A stretch of DNA of 64,000 nt, taken from positions 62,001 to 126,000 of the forward strand of contig NZ_VKDF01000008.1 of assembly GCF_007096355.1 (NCBI RefSeq). The letters are read 5' to 3'. Of the stretch, positions 18,120-27,630 are shown piece after piece. The notes beneath the pieces are model-generated. The model saw nothing but the letters and a program-made list of their open reading frames with translations. It was not told the DNA's origin and made no database searches. Numbering within the stretch: position 1 is the first letter of the stretch; every line of letters starts with the position of its first letter. The translations under genes were made by a program, and so were the position numbers. The DNA is from Paracoccus sp. M683 (GTDB taxonomy: Bacteria; Pseudomonadota; Alphaproteobacteria; Rhodobacterales; Rhodobacteraceae).

Positions 18120-18875
18120 TCAACCATGGCCCAGCCAGCCCAGTCCTGCCTCGGTGGTGGTGGCGGGTGTGTATTCCGCGCCGATCCAGCCGGCATAGCC
18201 ATCGGCGGACAGCGCGGCCAGAAAGCCTGGCAGGTCGATCTCGCCCCCGTCGGGCTCGTGCCGCTGGGGATAGCCGGCGATCTGCACATGGCGGATCTGC
18301 CCGCGATGCCGCTTCCAGCAGGCCAGCACGTCGCCGGTGATGCGATGGGCGTGATAGATGTCCATTTGAAGGCCCAGATTGGGCGTGCCCACCTCGGCCA
18401 GGATTGCGGCGGCCTGATCGAAATCGGACAGGAAATAACCTGGCATGTCCTGGGTATTCTGCGGCTCGATCGTCAGGCTGGTGTCAGGGGCACGGGCGGC
18501 TGCCCAGGTCAGGTTCTCGACAAAGGCCGCATGTGCTGCCGGGCCTTCGGCCACGCCCGCCATGATATGCACATGCCGCACACCCAGTTCGGCGGCAAAG
18601 CGGATCGAGCGGTCGAAATCTCGGCGAAACCTGTCCGACAGCGCCGGATCGGCCGCGAATCCGCGTGGCCCGCCAGTCCAGTTCGGCGGCGGCGCGTTCA
18701 TCAGCACAAAGGTCAGGTCGTTGATGCGGCAGGCGCGGACCAGGTCCTTCACCGCCAGATCATAGGGGAAAAGCACCTCGATGCCGTCAAATCCCGCCTG
18801 CCGCGCTGCGGTGACCCGTTGCAGCATCGGCAATTCGGTGAAAAGCGAGGTCAGGTTGGCGGCGAATCTAAGCAT
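18120..18875 (-). CDS. Hydroxypyruvate isomerase-like TIM-barrel protein
   Basis: This 251-residue protein is of the Hyi/OtnI family (AP endonuclease 2-like sugar isomerases). It has the typical start MLRFAANLTSLFTELPMLQR and AARQAGFDGIEVLFPYDLAV, then ELGVRHVHIMAG and IEPQNTQDMPGYFLSDFDQA (metal-binding Glu region), GLQMDIYHAHRITGD and HVQIAGYPQRHEPDGGEIDL. The family interconverts hydroxypyruvate and tartronate semialdehyde or related 3-carbon sugars. No glyoxylate-pathway partners are adjacent, so the exact substrate is not fixed. It lies downstream of DUF1285 in the same direction with a 24-bp gap. Confidence 0.87.
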   Translation of the reverse strand: MLRFAANLTSLFTELPMLQRVTAARQAGFDGIEVLFPYDLAVKDLVRACRINDLTFVLMNAPPPNWTGGPRGFAADPALSDRFRRDFDRSIRFAAELGVRHVHIMAGVAEGPAAHAAFVENLTWAAARAPDTSLTIEPQNTQDMPGYFLSDFDQAAAILAEVGTPNLGLQMDIYHAHRITGDVLACWKRHRGQIRHVQIAGYPQRHEPDGGEIDLPGFLAALSADGYAGWIGAEYTPATTTEAGLGWLGHG

Positions 18876-18899
18876 TTCCCCATGTTAACGGACGTCAAC

Positions 18900-19445
18900 T
18901 CATGGCTCTAGCGGAAAGAACATCCCCGATGAGCGGACTCCGCTGCGGCCCTCTGGTCCTTCGTCGGCGGCGGCGGCCAGCCGGTAAAAGGTCTTGCGGT
19001 CGATCAGCGCTTCCAGCCCACGGCGGACATGAACATAGGGACGCGGCTCGGTGCCGTCGCCGCGCAGGATGATCGGATTGTCCGCATCGGCAATGACCTG
19101 ATCGCCGACATTGGTGGTGAAGGTGATCCGGTCAGGCAGGATTTCGGCATCGACGGCCACGAAAGGCGCGTCATCCACCTGAATGCCGACCTTTTCGACC
19201 GGGGTGACAAGGAAATGCTTGTCGCCTTCGCGCTTCAGCACGGTCGAGAAAAGCCGCGCCATGGCGGGCCGGCCGATGGGCGTGCCCTGATAGAACCAGG
19301 TGCCATCGGCGGCGATGCGCATGTCCAGATCGCCGCAAAAGGGCGGGTTCCACAGGTGCACGGGCGGCAGGCCCTTCTTGCCGGCCTTGCTTGCGGCTTC
19401 GGCAATGCCTTCCGCACTCACGCGATTGTCAGTCGTGTCAGCCAT
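18900..19445 (-). CDS. DUF1285 domain protein
   Basis: This 181-residue protein contains the DUF1285 signature: PPVHLWNPPFCGDLDMRIAA, DGTWFYQGTPIGRPAMARLF and REGDKHFLVTPVEKVGIQVD. The family is common in Proteobacteria and has no assigned biochemical function. The start at 19445 (MADTTDNRVS) is preferred over an in-frame ATG at 19469. It is divergent from the MoxR gene with 63 bp between them, an arrangement suggesting shared regulation with that cluster. Confidence 0.85.
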   Translation of the reverse strand: MADTTDNRVSAEGIAEAASKAGKKGLPPVHLWNPPFCGDLDMRIAADGTWFYQGTPIGRPAMARLFSTVLKREGDKHFLVTPVEKVGIQVDDAPFVAVDAEILPDRITFTTNVGDQVIADADNPIILRGDGTEPRPYVHVRRGLEALIDRKTFYRLAAAADEGPEGRSGVRSSGMFFPLEP

Positions 19446-19508
19446 TCGATATGGTCGCCCCAGCTTCAAGTATCTATGGTTGGTCTAAAGCAGAAACGGG
19501 GCGTTGTC

Positions 19509-20531
19509 ATGGGTTCGGACGAAAATCAGGTCACTGACAGGCTGGTGGCGCAGGTCGAGGCACTTGGTTCCTCGCTGGAACGCGCCCGCGCCAGCATCGA
19601 AAGGCGATTCGTCGGCCAGCATGCCGTGGTCGAGCAGGTGCTGGCCGCGATCCTGTCAGGCGGCCATGCGCTGCTGGTGGGGCAGCCGGGGCTGGGCAAG
19701 ACCATGCTGGTCGAAACGCTCGGCACGGTTCTGGGGCTGGATACGCAGCGCATCCAGTTCACGCCCGATCTGATGCCGGCCGATATTCTGGGATCCGAGG
19801 TGCTGGACATGACCGCCGATGGCCGGCGCGAGTTCCGCTTTATCGAGGGGCCGGTCTTTACCCAGCTTCTGATGGCAGATGAGATCAACCGCGCCAGCCC
19901 GCGCACGCAATCGGCGCTGCTTCAGGCGATGCAGGAACATGAGGTCACCATTGGCGGCCAGCACCGCCCGCTTGGCCGGCCATTCCACGTTCTGGCCACC
20001 CAGAACCCGATCGAACAGGAAGGCACCTATCCGCTGCCCGAGGCGCAGCTGGACCGTTTCCTGTTGCAGATCGACGTCGATTATCCCGACCGCGACACCG
20101 AACGCGACATTCTGCTGGCCACGACCGGGGTGGAACTTGGGACGGCCCATGCCACCTTTGACGCCGAGGGGCTGATTGCGGCGCAGCGGCTGGTCCGGCA
20201 GATGCCAGTGGGCGAAAGCGTGGTCGAGGCGATTCTGTCGCTGGTCCGCGCCGCCCGCCCCGGCGCGCCCGAGGCCTCGCCCTGGGTCGGTGACAGCCTG
20301 ATCTGGGGGCCGGGACCGCGCGCTGCGCAGGCGCTGATGCTGGTGACGCGGGCGCGGGCGGTGCTGAACGGTCGCTTTGCGCCGACGATGGAAGATGTCG
20401 AGGCCCTGGCCGCCCCGGTCATGCGGCACCGGATGGCCCTGTCCTTTGGCGCGCGTGCCCGTGGCGAAACCGTTGATGGCACCATCGCGCGGCTGCTGGA
20501 TGAGCGCATGGGTCAGACGAGGGCGGCGTGA
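19509..20531 (+). CDS. MoxR-family AAA+ ATPase
   Basis: This 340-residue AAA+ chaperone-like ATPase has Walker A GQPGLGKT (about residue 60), Walker [21 protein letters not shown], and the sensor region [20 protein letters not shown]. MoxR proteins act on partner proteins encoded beside them, usually with a VWA or DUF58 protein. The start is taken at 19509 ([14 protein letters not shown] upstream); an ATG at 19476 is in frame but lacks a clear ribosome site. It overlaps the next gene by 4 bp (GTGA). Confidence 0.93.
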   Translation: MGSDENQVTDRLVAQVEALGSSLERARASIERRFVGQHAVVEQVLAAILSGGHALLVGQPGLGKTMLVETLGTVLGLDTQRIQFTPDLMPADILGSEVLDMTADGRREFRFIEGPVFTQLLMADEINRASPRTQSALLQAMQEHEVTIGGQHRPLGRPFHVLATQNPIEQEGTYPLPEAQLDRFLLQIDVDYPDRDTERDILLATTGVELGTAHATFDAEGLIAAQRLVRQMPVGESVVEAILSLVRAARPGAPEASPWVGDSLIWGPGPRAAQALMLVTRARAVLNGRFAPTMEDVEALAAPVMRHRMALSFGARARGETVDGTIARLLDERMGQTRAA

Positions 20532-21397
20532 GCTTTTCCCCCGCCGATCTGCGCGCAAGGGCCGAGACCGAGGCCGGCGGCCTGCCGGCGCTGGTGCTGT
20601 CGGCCGAACGTCTGGCGGCGATGATCGCGCCGGGCGCCCATGGGCTGCGCCGCGCCGGACCGGGCGAGGATTTCTGGCAGTATCGCCCGGCGGCATCAGG
20701 CGATACGGCGCGCAGCATCGACTGGCGGCGCAGCGCGCGTTCGGACGCGCAATTCGTCCGTGACCGCGAGGCGCAGACAGCGCAATCGGCGGTGATCTGG
20801 GCCAGCGCGGGGCAGGGTATGGCCTATCGCGGGGGAACCGACCGCCCGACCAAACGTGACCGCGCGCGGCTGCTGGCCATGGCGCTTGGCATGGTCCTGC
20901 TGCGCGGGGGCGAACGGGTGGCGCTGGCGGGCCAGCCGCCACGCTCGGGCCGGTTGCAGGCCGACCGGCTGGCGCAGTCGCTGGCCTTGCAGGCCGACAG
21001 CGGCGCTGATGCCGACGAACCCCCGCTAGAGGCGCTGCGCCCCAATCAGCGGGTCGTGCTGATCGCGGATTTTCTGGGCGATCCGGCCTGGGTTACGGAT
21101 TATCTGGCGCGGGCCTCTGCCCTTGGGGTCAAGGGGGCGCTGTTGCAGGTGCTGGATCCCGACGAAGAGGTTTTCCCCTTTGATGGCGCGGTGCTGTTTC
21201 GTTCGCTCAGCGGGCGGGTCAGCCATGATACGCGCGATGCGGGCGGGCTGCGGGCGGCCTATCTGGCCCGGCTGGCCGAACGGCGCGATCTGTTGCGCCA
21301 TGGGGCACAGGGCGCGGGCTGGCATTTCGGCACGCATGACACGGCCGCCGCGCCCTCGCATGCGCTGATGTGGCTTTATCAGGTCTTGGGGGGCTGA
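20528..21397 (+). CDS. DUF58 domain protein
   Basis: This 289-residue MoxR partner starts at GTG 20528 inside the MoxR stop. It has the DUF58 core DFWQYRPAASGDTARSIDWR-RSARSD near residues 50-75 and a downstream region resembling a degenerate VWA fold (VVLIADFLGDPAWVTDYLAR). It is soluble as predicted by sequence. In related clusters DUF58 proteins are thought to work with MoxR on assembly of envelope or metal-centre complexes; the target here is not known. The stop overlaps the next ATG by one base. Confidence 0.9.
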   Translation: MSFSPADLRARAETEAGGLPALVLSAERLAAMIAPGAHGLRRAGPGEDFWQYRPAASGDTARSIDWRRSARSDAQFVRDREAQTAQSAVIWASAGQGMAYRGGTDRPTKRDRARLLAMALGMVLLRGGERVALAGQPPRSGRLQADRLAQSLALQADSGADADEPPLEALRPNQRVVLIADFLGDPAWVTDYLARASALGVKGALLQVLDPDEEVFPFDGAVLFRSLSGRVSHDTRDAGGLRAAYLARLAERRDLLRHGAQGAGWHFGTHDTAAAPSHALMWLYQVLGG

Positions 21398-24216
21398 TGC
21401 TGATACTCGGCCCCCTGGGCTTTGTCACGCCCTGGATCCTTGCCGCGCTGGCCGCGCTGCCGATCCTGTGGATCATCCTGCGGGCCATGCCGCCGGCGCC
21501 GCGCTTGCAGCAGTTTCCGGGCGTCGCGCTGTTGCTGGGGTTGCGCGATCCGGTGCCGGTGGCGCGGCGCACGCCCTGGTGGCTGTTGCTTTTGCGGCTG
21601 CTGGCCATGGCGCTGCTGATCCTGGCCTTTGCCGGCCCGGTCTGGAAACCCGTCCAGCGCGCGGCCGAGCCGGGCCCCTTGCTGGTGGTGCTGGATGCGG
21701 GCTGGGCGGCGGCGCCGGGCTGGGCCGGGCGTCAGGCCCGTGCCGAACGCGCGCTGCAAGACGCATCGGGCGATGGGCGCCCGGCCGCGCTGCTTCTGAC
21801 AGATGGGCGACAGACCGGGCCGTTGGTCTTCAGCCCGGCATCGGACCTGCTGGCCCGGCTGCGGGCGGCCGCGCCGGTTGCCTGGTCCAGCCGCCTGCCC
21901 GAGGACCTGGCCGAGACGCTGGCCGACCAGCCCGAGGGCCGGCTGAATACGCTGTGGATTGCCGATGGGCTGGACAGCGAAAACCGCGCCGATTGGCTGG
22001 CGCAGCTGACCGCGCGCGGGCCGGTGACGGTGGTGCCGCCCGCCCAGCCCCTGATGGCGCTGACCCTGCATTCTGACGATACCCCCTCATTGACCTTGCA
22101 CACGCTGGACGATCAGGCGCCCGCCATTCTGGCGATCGGTCCAGACCCGCAGGGCACCCCGCGCGAACTGGCCCGGCTGACGCCCGGCGATGCCACCGAG
22201 GGCGCGGCCGACGCCGGTATCCGCACCCGTCCGGTTGCCATCGACCTGCCGCCGGAACTGCGCAACCGCATCACCCGCTTCCAGATCGAGGGACAGAACC
22301 ATGCCGGTGCGGTCGTGCTGGCCGATGATCGCGTCAGGCGGCGCAAGGTCGGACTGGTCGGCGATGCCGACAGTGCGGCCGAGGGGCAGCAATTGCTGTC
22401 TCCGCTGCATTACCTGCGCCGGGCATTGGCGCCGACCACCGACCTGGTCGAAGGGGGCTTGGGCGATGTGCTGGATACCGCGCCCGATGTCATCATCATG
22501 GCCGATCAACTGTTGCAGGATGAAACCCCGGAACTGGCCGAATGGGTCGATGAAGGTGGGCTGCTGATCCGTTTTGCCGGCCCGCGAATGGCCGCCTATG
22601 AGACCCTGCCGGATGAACCGCTGTTGCCGGTGCGCCTGCGCCCCGGCGGGCGCGATATCGGCGGCGCGCTAAGCTGGGGCGATCCGCGCGGGCTGGCGGC
22701 CTTTGCTGCCGATGGGGTGTTTACCGGCCTGACCGCGCCTGACGAGGTCGCCATTCGCGCGCAACTGATGGCGCAGCCCGCGCCAGATCTGGCGGCGCGC
22801 ACAATCGCCTCGCTGTCTGACAATACGCCGCTGATCACCCGCGCGCCTGTCGGTCAGGGGCAGGTGGTGCTGTTCCATGTCACCGCCAATGCCGATTGGT
22901 CGAACCTGCCGATCTCGGGTCTGTTCGTGCAGATGCTGGATCGGCTTGTCGCATCCGCCCGCGTCAGCAACCCGACCGAACAGCCCGCACAGGATCGCGA
23001 ACAGCCCTTCTGGATGCCCGAGCAGGTGCTGGACGGCTTTGGCCTGGCGGAGGGCGCGGGCGATCTGGCCCCGGTTGCGGCCGATCAGCTGGCGCTTGGT
23101 CCGGGGCCGGGCCAACCTGCGGGCATCTATGCCGCGGGCGAACGGCGGCTGGCGCTGAATGCTGGCACGCCGCTGATCCGGGCCGATTGGCCAGGGGCCT
23201 TTGTCGAAAGCGCCGCCGATGCGCCGGGCCGCGATCTGACCGGCTGGCTGATCGCCGTGGCGGCGCTGCTGCTGGCACTGGATGCACTGTGTTCCGCGCT
23301 GCTGATGAGGGGCAGGGCGCGGCCCGGCAGGGCGGCGGCGGCGGCGGGGACGGCGGCGGGGGGGACGGCTGCTGCCGGGCTGCTGGTGGCGCTGCTGTTT
23401 GCGCTGTCGCCAGGCAGTGCACGCGCGCAGGACGCCGCCGAAGTGCTGAACCCCGAACTGCTGCGCGCCGCGAACGAGGTTGCGCTGGCCTATGTCGTCA
23501 CCGGCGATGCCGAGGTCGACGAGATCTCGCGTCAGGGGCTTCAGGGCCTGTCGCGGGCGCTGTTCTATCGCAGCTCGGTCGAGCCGGGCGAACCCGTGGC
23601 CGTCGATCTGGACAGCGACGATCTGTCGATGCTGACCTTCCTTTACTGGCCGGTCACCGATGGCCAGCCGGTGCCTTCGCCCCTGGCCTATATGCGGCTG
23701 AACCATTTTCTGCGTTCGGGCGGGCTGATCCTGTTTGACACCCGCGATGGCGACCTGGCGGGGCTGGGCGGCCCGGATATGGGCGCAAGCCTGCAAGGGC
23801 TTGCCGCGCCGCTGGAAATCCCGCCCTTGTCGCCGGTGCCTGAAGATCACGTCCTGACCCGCGCCTTCTATCTGCTGGAGGATTTTCCGGGCCGCTGGCA
23901 GGGTCGCCCGGTCTGGGTCGAGGCCCCGCCCGCCGGGGCCGAGGCCACCGAGGGCGTGCCCTTCCGCAACCTGAATGACGGAGTGACGCCCGTGGTGATC
24001 GGGGCGAACAGCTGGGCCGAGGCCTGGGCCGTCGATGACAGCGGCATGCCGCGTTTTCCCGTCGGCCGTGGATACGAGGGCGAGGAACAGCGCGAGATGG
24101 CGTTCCGCTTTGGCATCAACCTGATCATGTATGTGCTGACCGGGAATTACAAATCCGATCAGGTGCATGTGCCGGCGCTGCTGGAACGGCTGCGCAGCGA
24201 AGAGGTGATGCCGTGA
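21397..24216 (+). CDS. BatA-like / DUF4159 membrane protein
   Basis: This 939-residue inner-membrane protein has an N-terminal BatA-type (aerotolerance regulator) domain with two helices (TPWILAALAALPILWIILRA and WWLLLLRLLAMALLILAFAG). A VWA-like or amidotransferase-like middle follows, then two more helices at about 615-665. A C-terminal DUF4159 domain (about 680-935) starts NPELLRAANEVALAYVVTGD and includes SMLTFLYWPVTDGQPVPSPL and GGLILFDTRDGD. It is fully coupled with both neighbours (TGATG upstream, GTGA downstream). DUF4159 folds like a class I glutamine amidotransferase. No catalytic role is demonstrated. Confidence 0.88.
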   Translation: MLILGPLGFVTPWILAALAALPILWIILRAMPPAPRLQQFPGVALLLGLRDPVPVARRTPWWLLLLRLLAMALLILAFAGPVWKPVQRAAEPGPLLVVLDAGWAAAPGWAGRQARAERALQDASGDGRPAALLLTDGRQTGPLVFSPASDLLARLRAAAPVAWSSRLPEDLAETLADQPEGRLNTLWIADGLDSENRADWLAQLTARGPVTVVPPAQPLMALTLHSDDTPSLTLHTLDDQAPAILAIGPDPQGTPRELARLTPGDATEGAADAGIRTRPVAIDLPPELRNRITRFQIEGQNHAGAVVLADDRVRRRKVGLVGDADSAAEGQQLLSPLHYLRRALAPTTDLVEGGLGDVLDTAPDVIIMADQLLQDETPELAEWVDEGGLLIRFAGPRMAAYETLPDEPLLPVRLRPGGRDIGGALSWGDPRGLAAFAADGVFTGLTAPDEVAIRAQLMAQPAPDLAARTIASLSDNTPLITRAPVGQGQVVLFHVTANADWSNLPISGLFVQMLDRLVASARVSNPTEQPAQDREQPFWMPEQVLDGFGLAEGAGDLAPVAADQLALGPGPGQPAGIYAAGERRLALNAGTPLIRADWPGAFVESAADAPGRDLTGWLIAVAALLLALDALCSALLMRGRARPGRAAAAAGTAAGGTAAAGLLVALLFALSPGSARAQDAAEVLNPELLRAANEVALAYVVTGDAEVDEISRQGLQGLSRALFYRSSVEPGEPVAVDLDSDDLSMLTFLYWPVTDGQPVPSPLAYMRLNHFLRSGGLILFDTRDGDLAGLGGPDMGASLQGLAAPLEIPPLSPVPEDHVLTRAFYLLEDFPGRWQGRPVWVEAPPAGAEATEGVPFRNLNDGVTPVVIGANSWAEAWAVDDSGMPRFPVGRGYEGEEQREMAFRFGINLIMYVLTGNYKSDQVHVPALLERLRSEEVMP

Positions 24217-26312
24217 CGGGGCTGCGTTTTGATCCGATGCTGCCCTGGTGGGTGATTGCCGCGCTGGCCGGGCTGGCGCTGCTGGTCGCCGGTTTCGCGT
24301 TGTGGCGGGGCCTGCGTGGCTGGGCGTGGCGCGGGCTTGCCGGGCTGGCCGCCGCCGCGGCGCTGGCGGGGCCTGCATTGGAAATCGGCGCGAGGGCTGG
24401 GCTGTCGGATATTGTCATCCTGCTGGATGATCGCAGCGCCAGCCAGGACCTGCCGGGCCGTGCGGATCAGACCGATGCGGCGATTGACGCGCTGACCCGC
24501 CAGATCGAGGCGCTGCCCGACACCGAACTGCGCCGCGTCACCGTCGGCGACGATCCTGACGGCACGCTGATCGGCACGGCGCTGACCCGCGCCATCGCCG
24601 CCGAGCCCGAGGGCCGGATCGCCGGCATCATCACCGTCACCGATGGCCAGACCCATGATGTGCCGATGATCCCCGCATCTGCGCCGGCGCCGGTTCACAC
24701 GCTGCTGACCGGCAATCCCGATGACTGGGATCGCCGGCTGGTGATCGAAGAGGCGCCCGCCTTTGGCCTGATCGGCGAAGAGGTCCGCATTCGCCTGCGG
24801 ATCGAGGATCAGGGCGCGGTGCCAGACGCCGTCGCCGGCAGCTCGGCCAATCTGCGCATCAGTCTGGATGGCGGGCCTGAGCAGGTTTATGCCGTGCCGC
24901 CGGGGGTGTCGCTGGAACTGCCGGTCCTGCCCGATCACGCAGGGCAGAACGTCATCCAGCTGGGCTTTGATACACCGGGCCAGGGCGAGCTGACCGACCG
25001 CAACAATGCCGCCGCCGTCACCATCACCGGCGTGCGTGACCGGCTGCGGGTGCTGCTGGTCTCGGGCGAGCCGCATGCCGGCGAACGGACCTGGCGCAAC
25101 CTGCTGAAATCGGATGCGGCGGTGGATCTGATCCATTTCACCATCCTGCGCCCGCCCGACAAATCCGATGGCGTGCCGGTGAACCAGCTGGCGCTGATCG
25201 CCTTTCCCACGCGCGAGCTGTTTCTGGAACGGATCGACGATTTCGACCTGATCATCTTTGACCGCTATCGCGTGCGGGGCATCCTGCCGCCCGATTATTT
25301 CCGCAACATCGTCCGCTATGTGCGCGAGGGCGGCGCGGTGCTGGTCGCTGCCGGGCCGGAAATGGCGACGGTGGAAAGCCTGAACTTGTCACCTCTGGGC
25401 GAGATCCTGCCGGCCCGTCCCACGGGGCGGATCATCGACCAGCCCTTTACCCCGCTGCTGACCGATGCGGGCCGCCGCCATCCGGTCACGACCGGCCTGC
25501 CCGGCGCGCCCGCCGATACCGGCGAGCCGGCCGATGGTGACTGGGGCCGCTGGCTGCGCATGGCCGAGGTCTTGCCTGACCGTGGCGAGGTGGTGATGAC
25601 CGGCGAGGGCGATCGCCCGCTGCTGATCATGGATCGGGTCGACGAGGGGCGCGTGGCCATGCTGACCAGCGATCAGGTCTGGCTGTGGGGGCGTGGCTTC
25701 GAAGGGGGCGGGCCGCAGCTGGAACTGCTGCGCCGCATCGCCCATTGGTCGATGAAGGAACCCGATCTTGAGGAAGAGGCGCTGCTGGCCGAACAATTGC
25801 CGGGTCAGGGGCTGCGCATCACCCGCCGCACCATGGCCGCCGAGACAGGACCCGTCACCATCACCGCGCCCGATGGCACCGAAAGCCGGATCGAGCTTGC
25901 CGAAACCGGCCCCGGCCGCTTTTCGGCCGACTGGCAGGCGTCGCAGCTTGGTCTTTACCGGCTGAGTGATGGCGAGATCACGCGCGTCATCGTGCTGGGC
26001 CCGGCTGCGCCGAAAGAGTTCGAGGAAACCGTGGCCAGCGAGGCGCGTCTGGGCCCCCTGTCGCAAGAGACAGGAGGCGCTGTTCTGCGTCTGTCGGATG
26101 GCATTCCCGATCTGCGGACCGTCGCGCCGGGGCGCAACGCCAATGGCCGTGGCGTCAGCGGCGAATGGATCGCGATCACCCCGCGCGAGGCGGCGACCGT
26201 GACCGGGCTTTCTCGCAGGCCATTGCTGCCCGGTTGGGTCTGGCTGGGGCTGATTGCGGGGCTGATCCTTGCTGGCTGGCTGTCCGAGGGCCGGCGTGCG
26301 GCTGCGCGATAA
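24213..26312 (+). CDS. Membrane protein of the MoxR cluster with an amidotransferase-like middle
   Basis: This 699-residue protein starts at GTG 24213 within the previous stop. Two N-terminal helices (MLPWWVIAALAGLALLVAGF and GLAGLAAAAALAGPALEIG) are followed by a VWA-like segment (VILLDDRSASQDL, a MIDAS-like D-x-S-x-S). A region at about 270-440 resembles class I amidotransferase-like domains (RVLLVSGEPHAGERTWRNLL, FDLIIFDRYR, GGAVLVAAGPEM). A C-terminal helix is LLPGWVWLGLIAGLILAGWL. The topology suggests a large periplasmic domain. It completes the MoxR-DUF58-BatA/DUF4159 unit. Function unknown. Confidence 0.85.
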   Translation: MTGLRFDPMLPWWVIAALAGLALLVAGFALWRGLRGWAWRGLAGLAAAAALAGPALEIGARAGLSDIVILLDDRSASQDLPGRADQTDAAIDALTRQIEALPDTELRRVTVGDDPDGTLIGTALTRAIAAEPEGRIAGIITVTDGQTHDVPMIPASAPAPVHTLLTGNPDDWDRRLVIEEAPAFGLIGEEVRIRLRIEDQGAVPDAVAGSSANLRISLDGGPEQVYAVPPGVSLELPVLPDHAGQNVIQLGFDTPGQGELTDRNNAAAVTITGVRDRLRVLLVSGEPHAGERTWRNLLKSDAAVDLIHFTILRPPDKSDGVPVNQLALIAFPTRELFLERIDDFDLIIFDRYRVRGILPPDYFRNIVRYVREGGAVLVAAGPEMATVESLNLSPLGEILPARPTGRIIDQPFTPLLTDAGRRHPVTTGLPGAPADTGEPADGDWGRWLRMAEVLPDRGEVVMTGEGDRPLLIMDRVDEGRVAMLTSDQVWLWGRGFEGGGPQLELLRRIAHWSMKEPDLEEEALLAEQLPGQGLRITRRTMAAETGPVTITAPDGTESRIELAETGPGRFSADWQASQLGLYRLSDGEITRVIVLGPAAPKEFEETVASEARLGPLSQETGGAVLRLSDGIPDLRTVAPGRNANGRGVSGEWIAITPREAATVTGLSRRPLLPGWVWLGLIAGLILAGWLSEGRRAAAR

Positions 26313-26369
26313 GCTTGCCAAGTCCGCCCCCCGTTGCTAACCCGATCAGAAACGTCGGAAGGACAGATC

Positions 26370-26849
26370 ATGGCTGATGCCCCCCGCAACCCCGCCCCCC
26401 ATACCGAGGCCGATCTGGCCCTGATCAAGCGGATCATCCCGCACCGCTATCCCTTTCTGTTCATCGACAAGGTGCGCGATATCGTGCCGTTCGAAAGTGC
26501 GGTGGGCATCAAGAACGTGACCAGCAACGAGCCGCATTTTCAGGGCCATTTCCCGTCACAGCCCATCATGCCCGGCGTGACCATCGTCGAGGCGATGGCC
26601 CAGACCTCGGCCGTGGTGGTGGGGATCAGCCTTGACGTCATCGACAAGCCGCTGCTGACCTATTTCATGGGCATCGACGCTTGCAAGTTCCGCCGCATGG
26701 TGGTGCCGGGCGATGTGCTGGAATTGCATGTCACGGTCAAGCGCGCCGGCGGCAAGATCTGGAAGTTCGAAGGCAAGGGCATGGTCGATGGCCAGGTGGC
26801 CGCGCAGGCCGAATTTACCGCCATGATGGACCTGAAAACGGATGGCTGA
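26370..26849 (+). CDS. fabZ: 3-hydroxyacyl-ACP dehydratase FabZ
   Basis: This 159-residue hot-dog fold enzyme dehydrates 3-hydroxyacyl-ACP in fatty acid elongation. It has [14 protein letters not shown] and the catalytic segment [20 protein letters not shown] with the active His and Glu. The start at 26370 (MADAPRN) has AAGGACAG upstream; the frame extends to 26334 without support. It overlaps lpxA by 8 bp, the normal fabZ-lpxA coupling that shares 3-hydroxyacyl-ACP between phospholipid and lipid A synthesis. lpxD is not present upstream in this window. Confidence 0.96.
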   Translation: MADAPRNPAPHTEADLALIKRIIPHRYPFLFIDKVRDIVPFESAVGIKNVTSNEPHFQGHFPSQPIMPGVTIVEAMAQTSAVVVGISLDVIDKPLLTYFMGIDACKFRRMVVPGDVLELHVTVKRAGGKIWKFEGKGMVDGQVAAQAEFTAMMDLKTDG

Positions 26850-27630
26850 CGCGCAGATCCACCCTTCGGCCGTGATCGAGCCGGGCGCCCAGATTGGCGC
26901 TGGCTGCCAGATTGGCGCGTTTTGCGTGGTCGGGCCTCAGGTGCGGCTGGCCGATGGTGTCACGCTGAAATCCCATGTGGTCGTGACCGGCGAAACCTCG
27001 GTCGGCGAGGGAACCGTGATCTTTCCCTTCGCCTCGATCGGAGAGATTCCGCAGGATCTGAAATTCAAGGGCGAACGGGCCAGGCTGGATATCGGCGCCC
27101 GCAACCGCATCCGCGAATATGTGACCATGAACCCCGGAACCGAGGGCGGCGGTGGCCTGACCCGCGTGGGTGATGACGGGCTGTTCATGGCCGGTTGCCA
27201 TGTCGCCCATGACTGCCAGATCGGGGATCGTGTCATCCTGGTCAATAACGCATCGGTCGCCGGCCATTGCGTGCTGGGCGACGACGTGATCGTCGGCGGG
27301 CTGTCGGGCGTGCATCAATTCGTGCGCATCGGGCGAGGCGCGATGATCGGTGCGGTGACCATGGTGACCGCCGATGTGATTCCCTATGGCCTGGTGCAGG
27401 GGCCGCGCGGCCATCTGGACGGGCTGAACCTCGTCGGACTTAAGCGCCGCGGCGCCAGCCGCGCCGAGATTGCCGCCCTGCGCGAGATGCTGGGCGGCTT
27501 GTCCCACGGATCGTTCCGCGATGGCGCCCGTGCTCGCGCCGCCGGCGAGGTCTCGGCGATGGAGCGCGAGGTGCTGGATTTCATCCTCGGCCCCTCGGAT
27601 CGCAGTTTCCTGACCCCGCGAGACGCATGA
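26842..27630 (+). CDS. lpxA: UDP-N-acetylglucosamine O-acyltransferase LpxA
   Basis: This 262-residue trimeric left-handed beta-helix enzyme catalyses the first step of lipid A synthesis. Hexapeptide repeats run from residue 5 to about 180 ([20 protein letters not shown]). The catalytic His lies in [16 protein letters not shown], followed by [20 protein letters not shown]. The C-terminal helical domain starts [20 protein letters not shown]. Start and stop overlap fabZ by 8 bp and lpxI by 4 bp (ATGA). Confidence 0.97.
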   Translation: MADAQIHPSAVIEPGAQIGAGCQIGAFCVVGPQVRLADGVTLKSHVVVTGETSVGEGTVIFPFASIGEIPQDLKFKGERARLDIGARNRIREYVTMNPGTEGGGGLTRVGDDGLFMAGCHVAHDCQIGDRVILVNNASVAGHCVLGDDVIVGGLSGVHQFVRIGRGAMIGAVTMVTADVIPYGLVQGPRGHLDGLNLVGLKRRGASRAEIAALREMLGGLSHGSFRDGARARAAGEVSAMEREVLDFILGPSDRSFLTPRDA

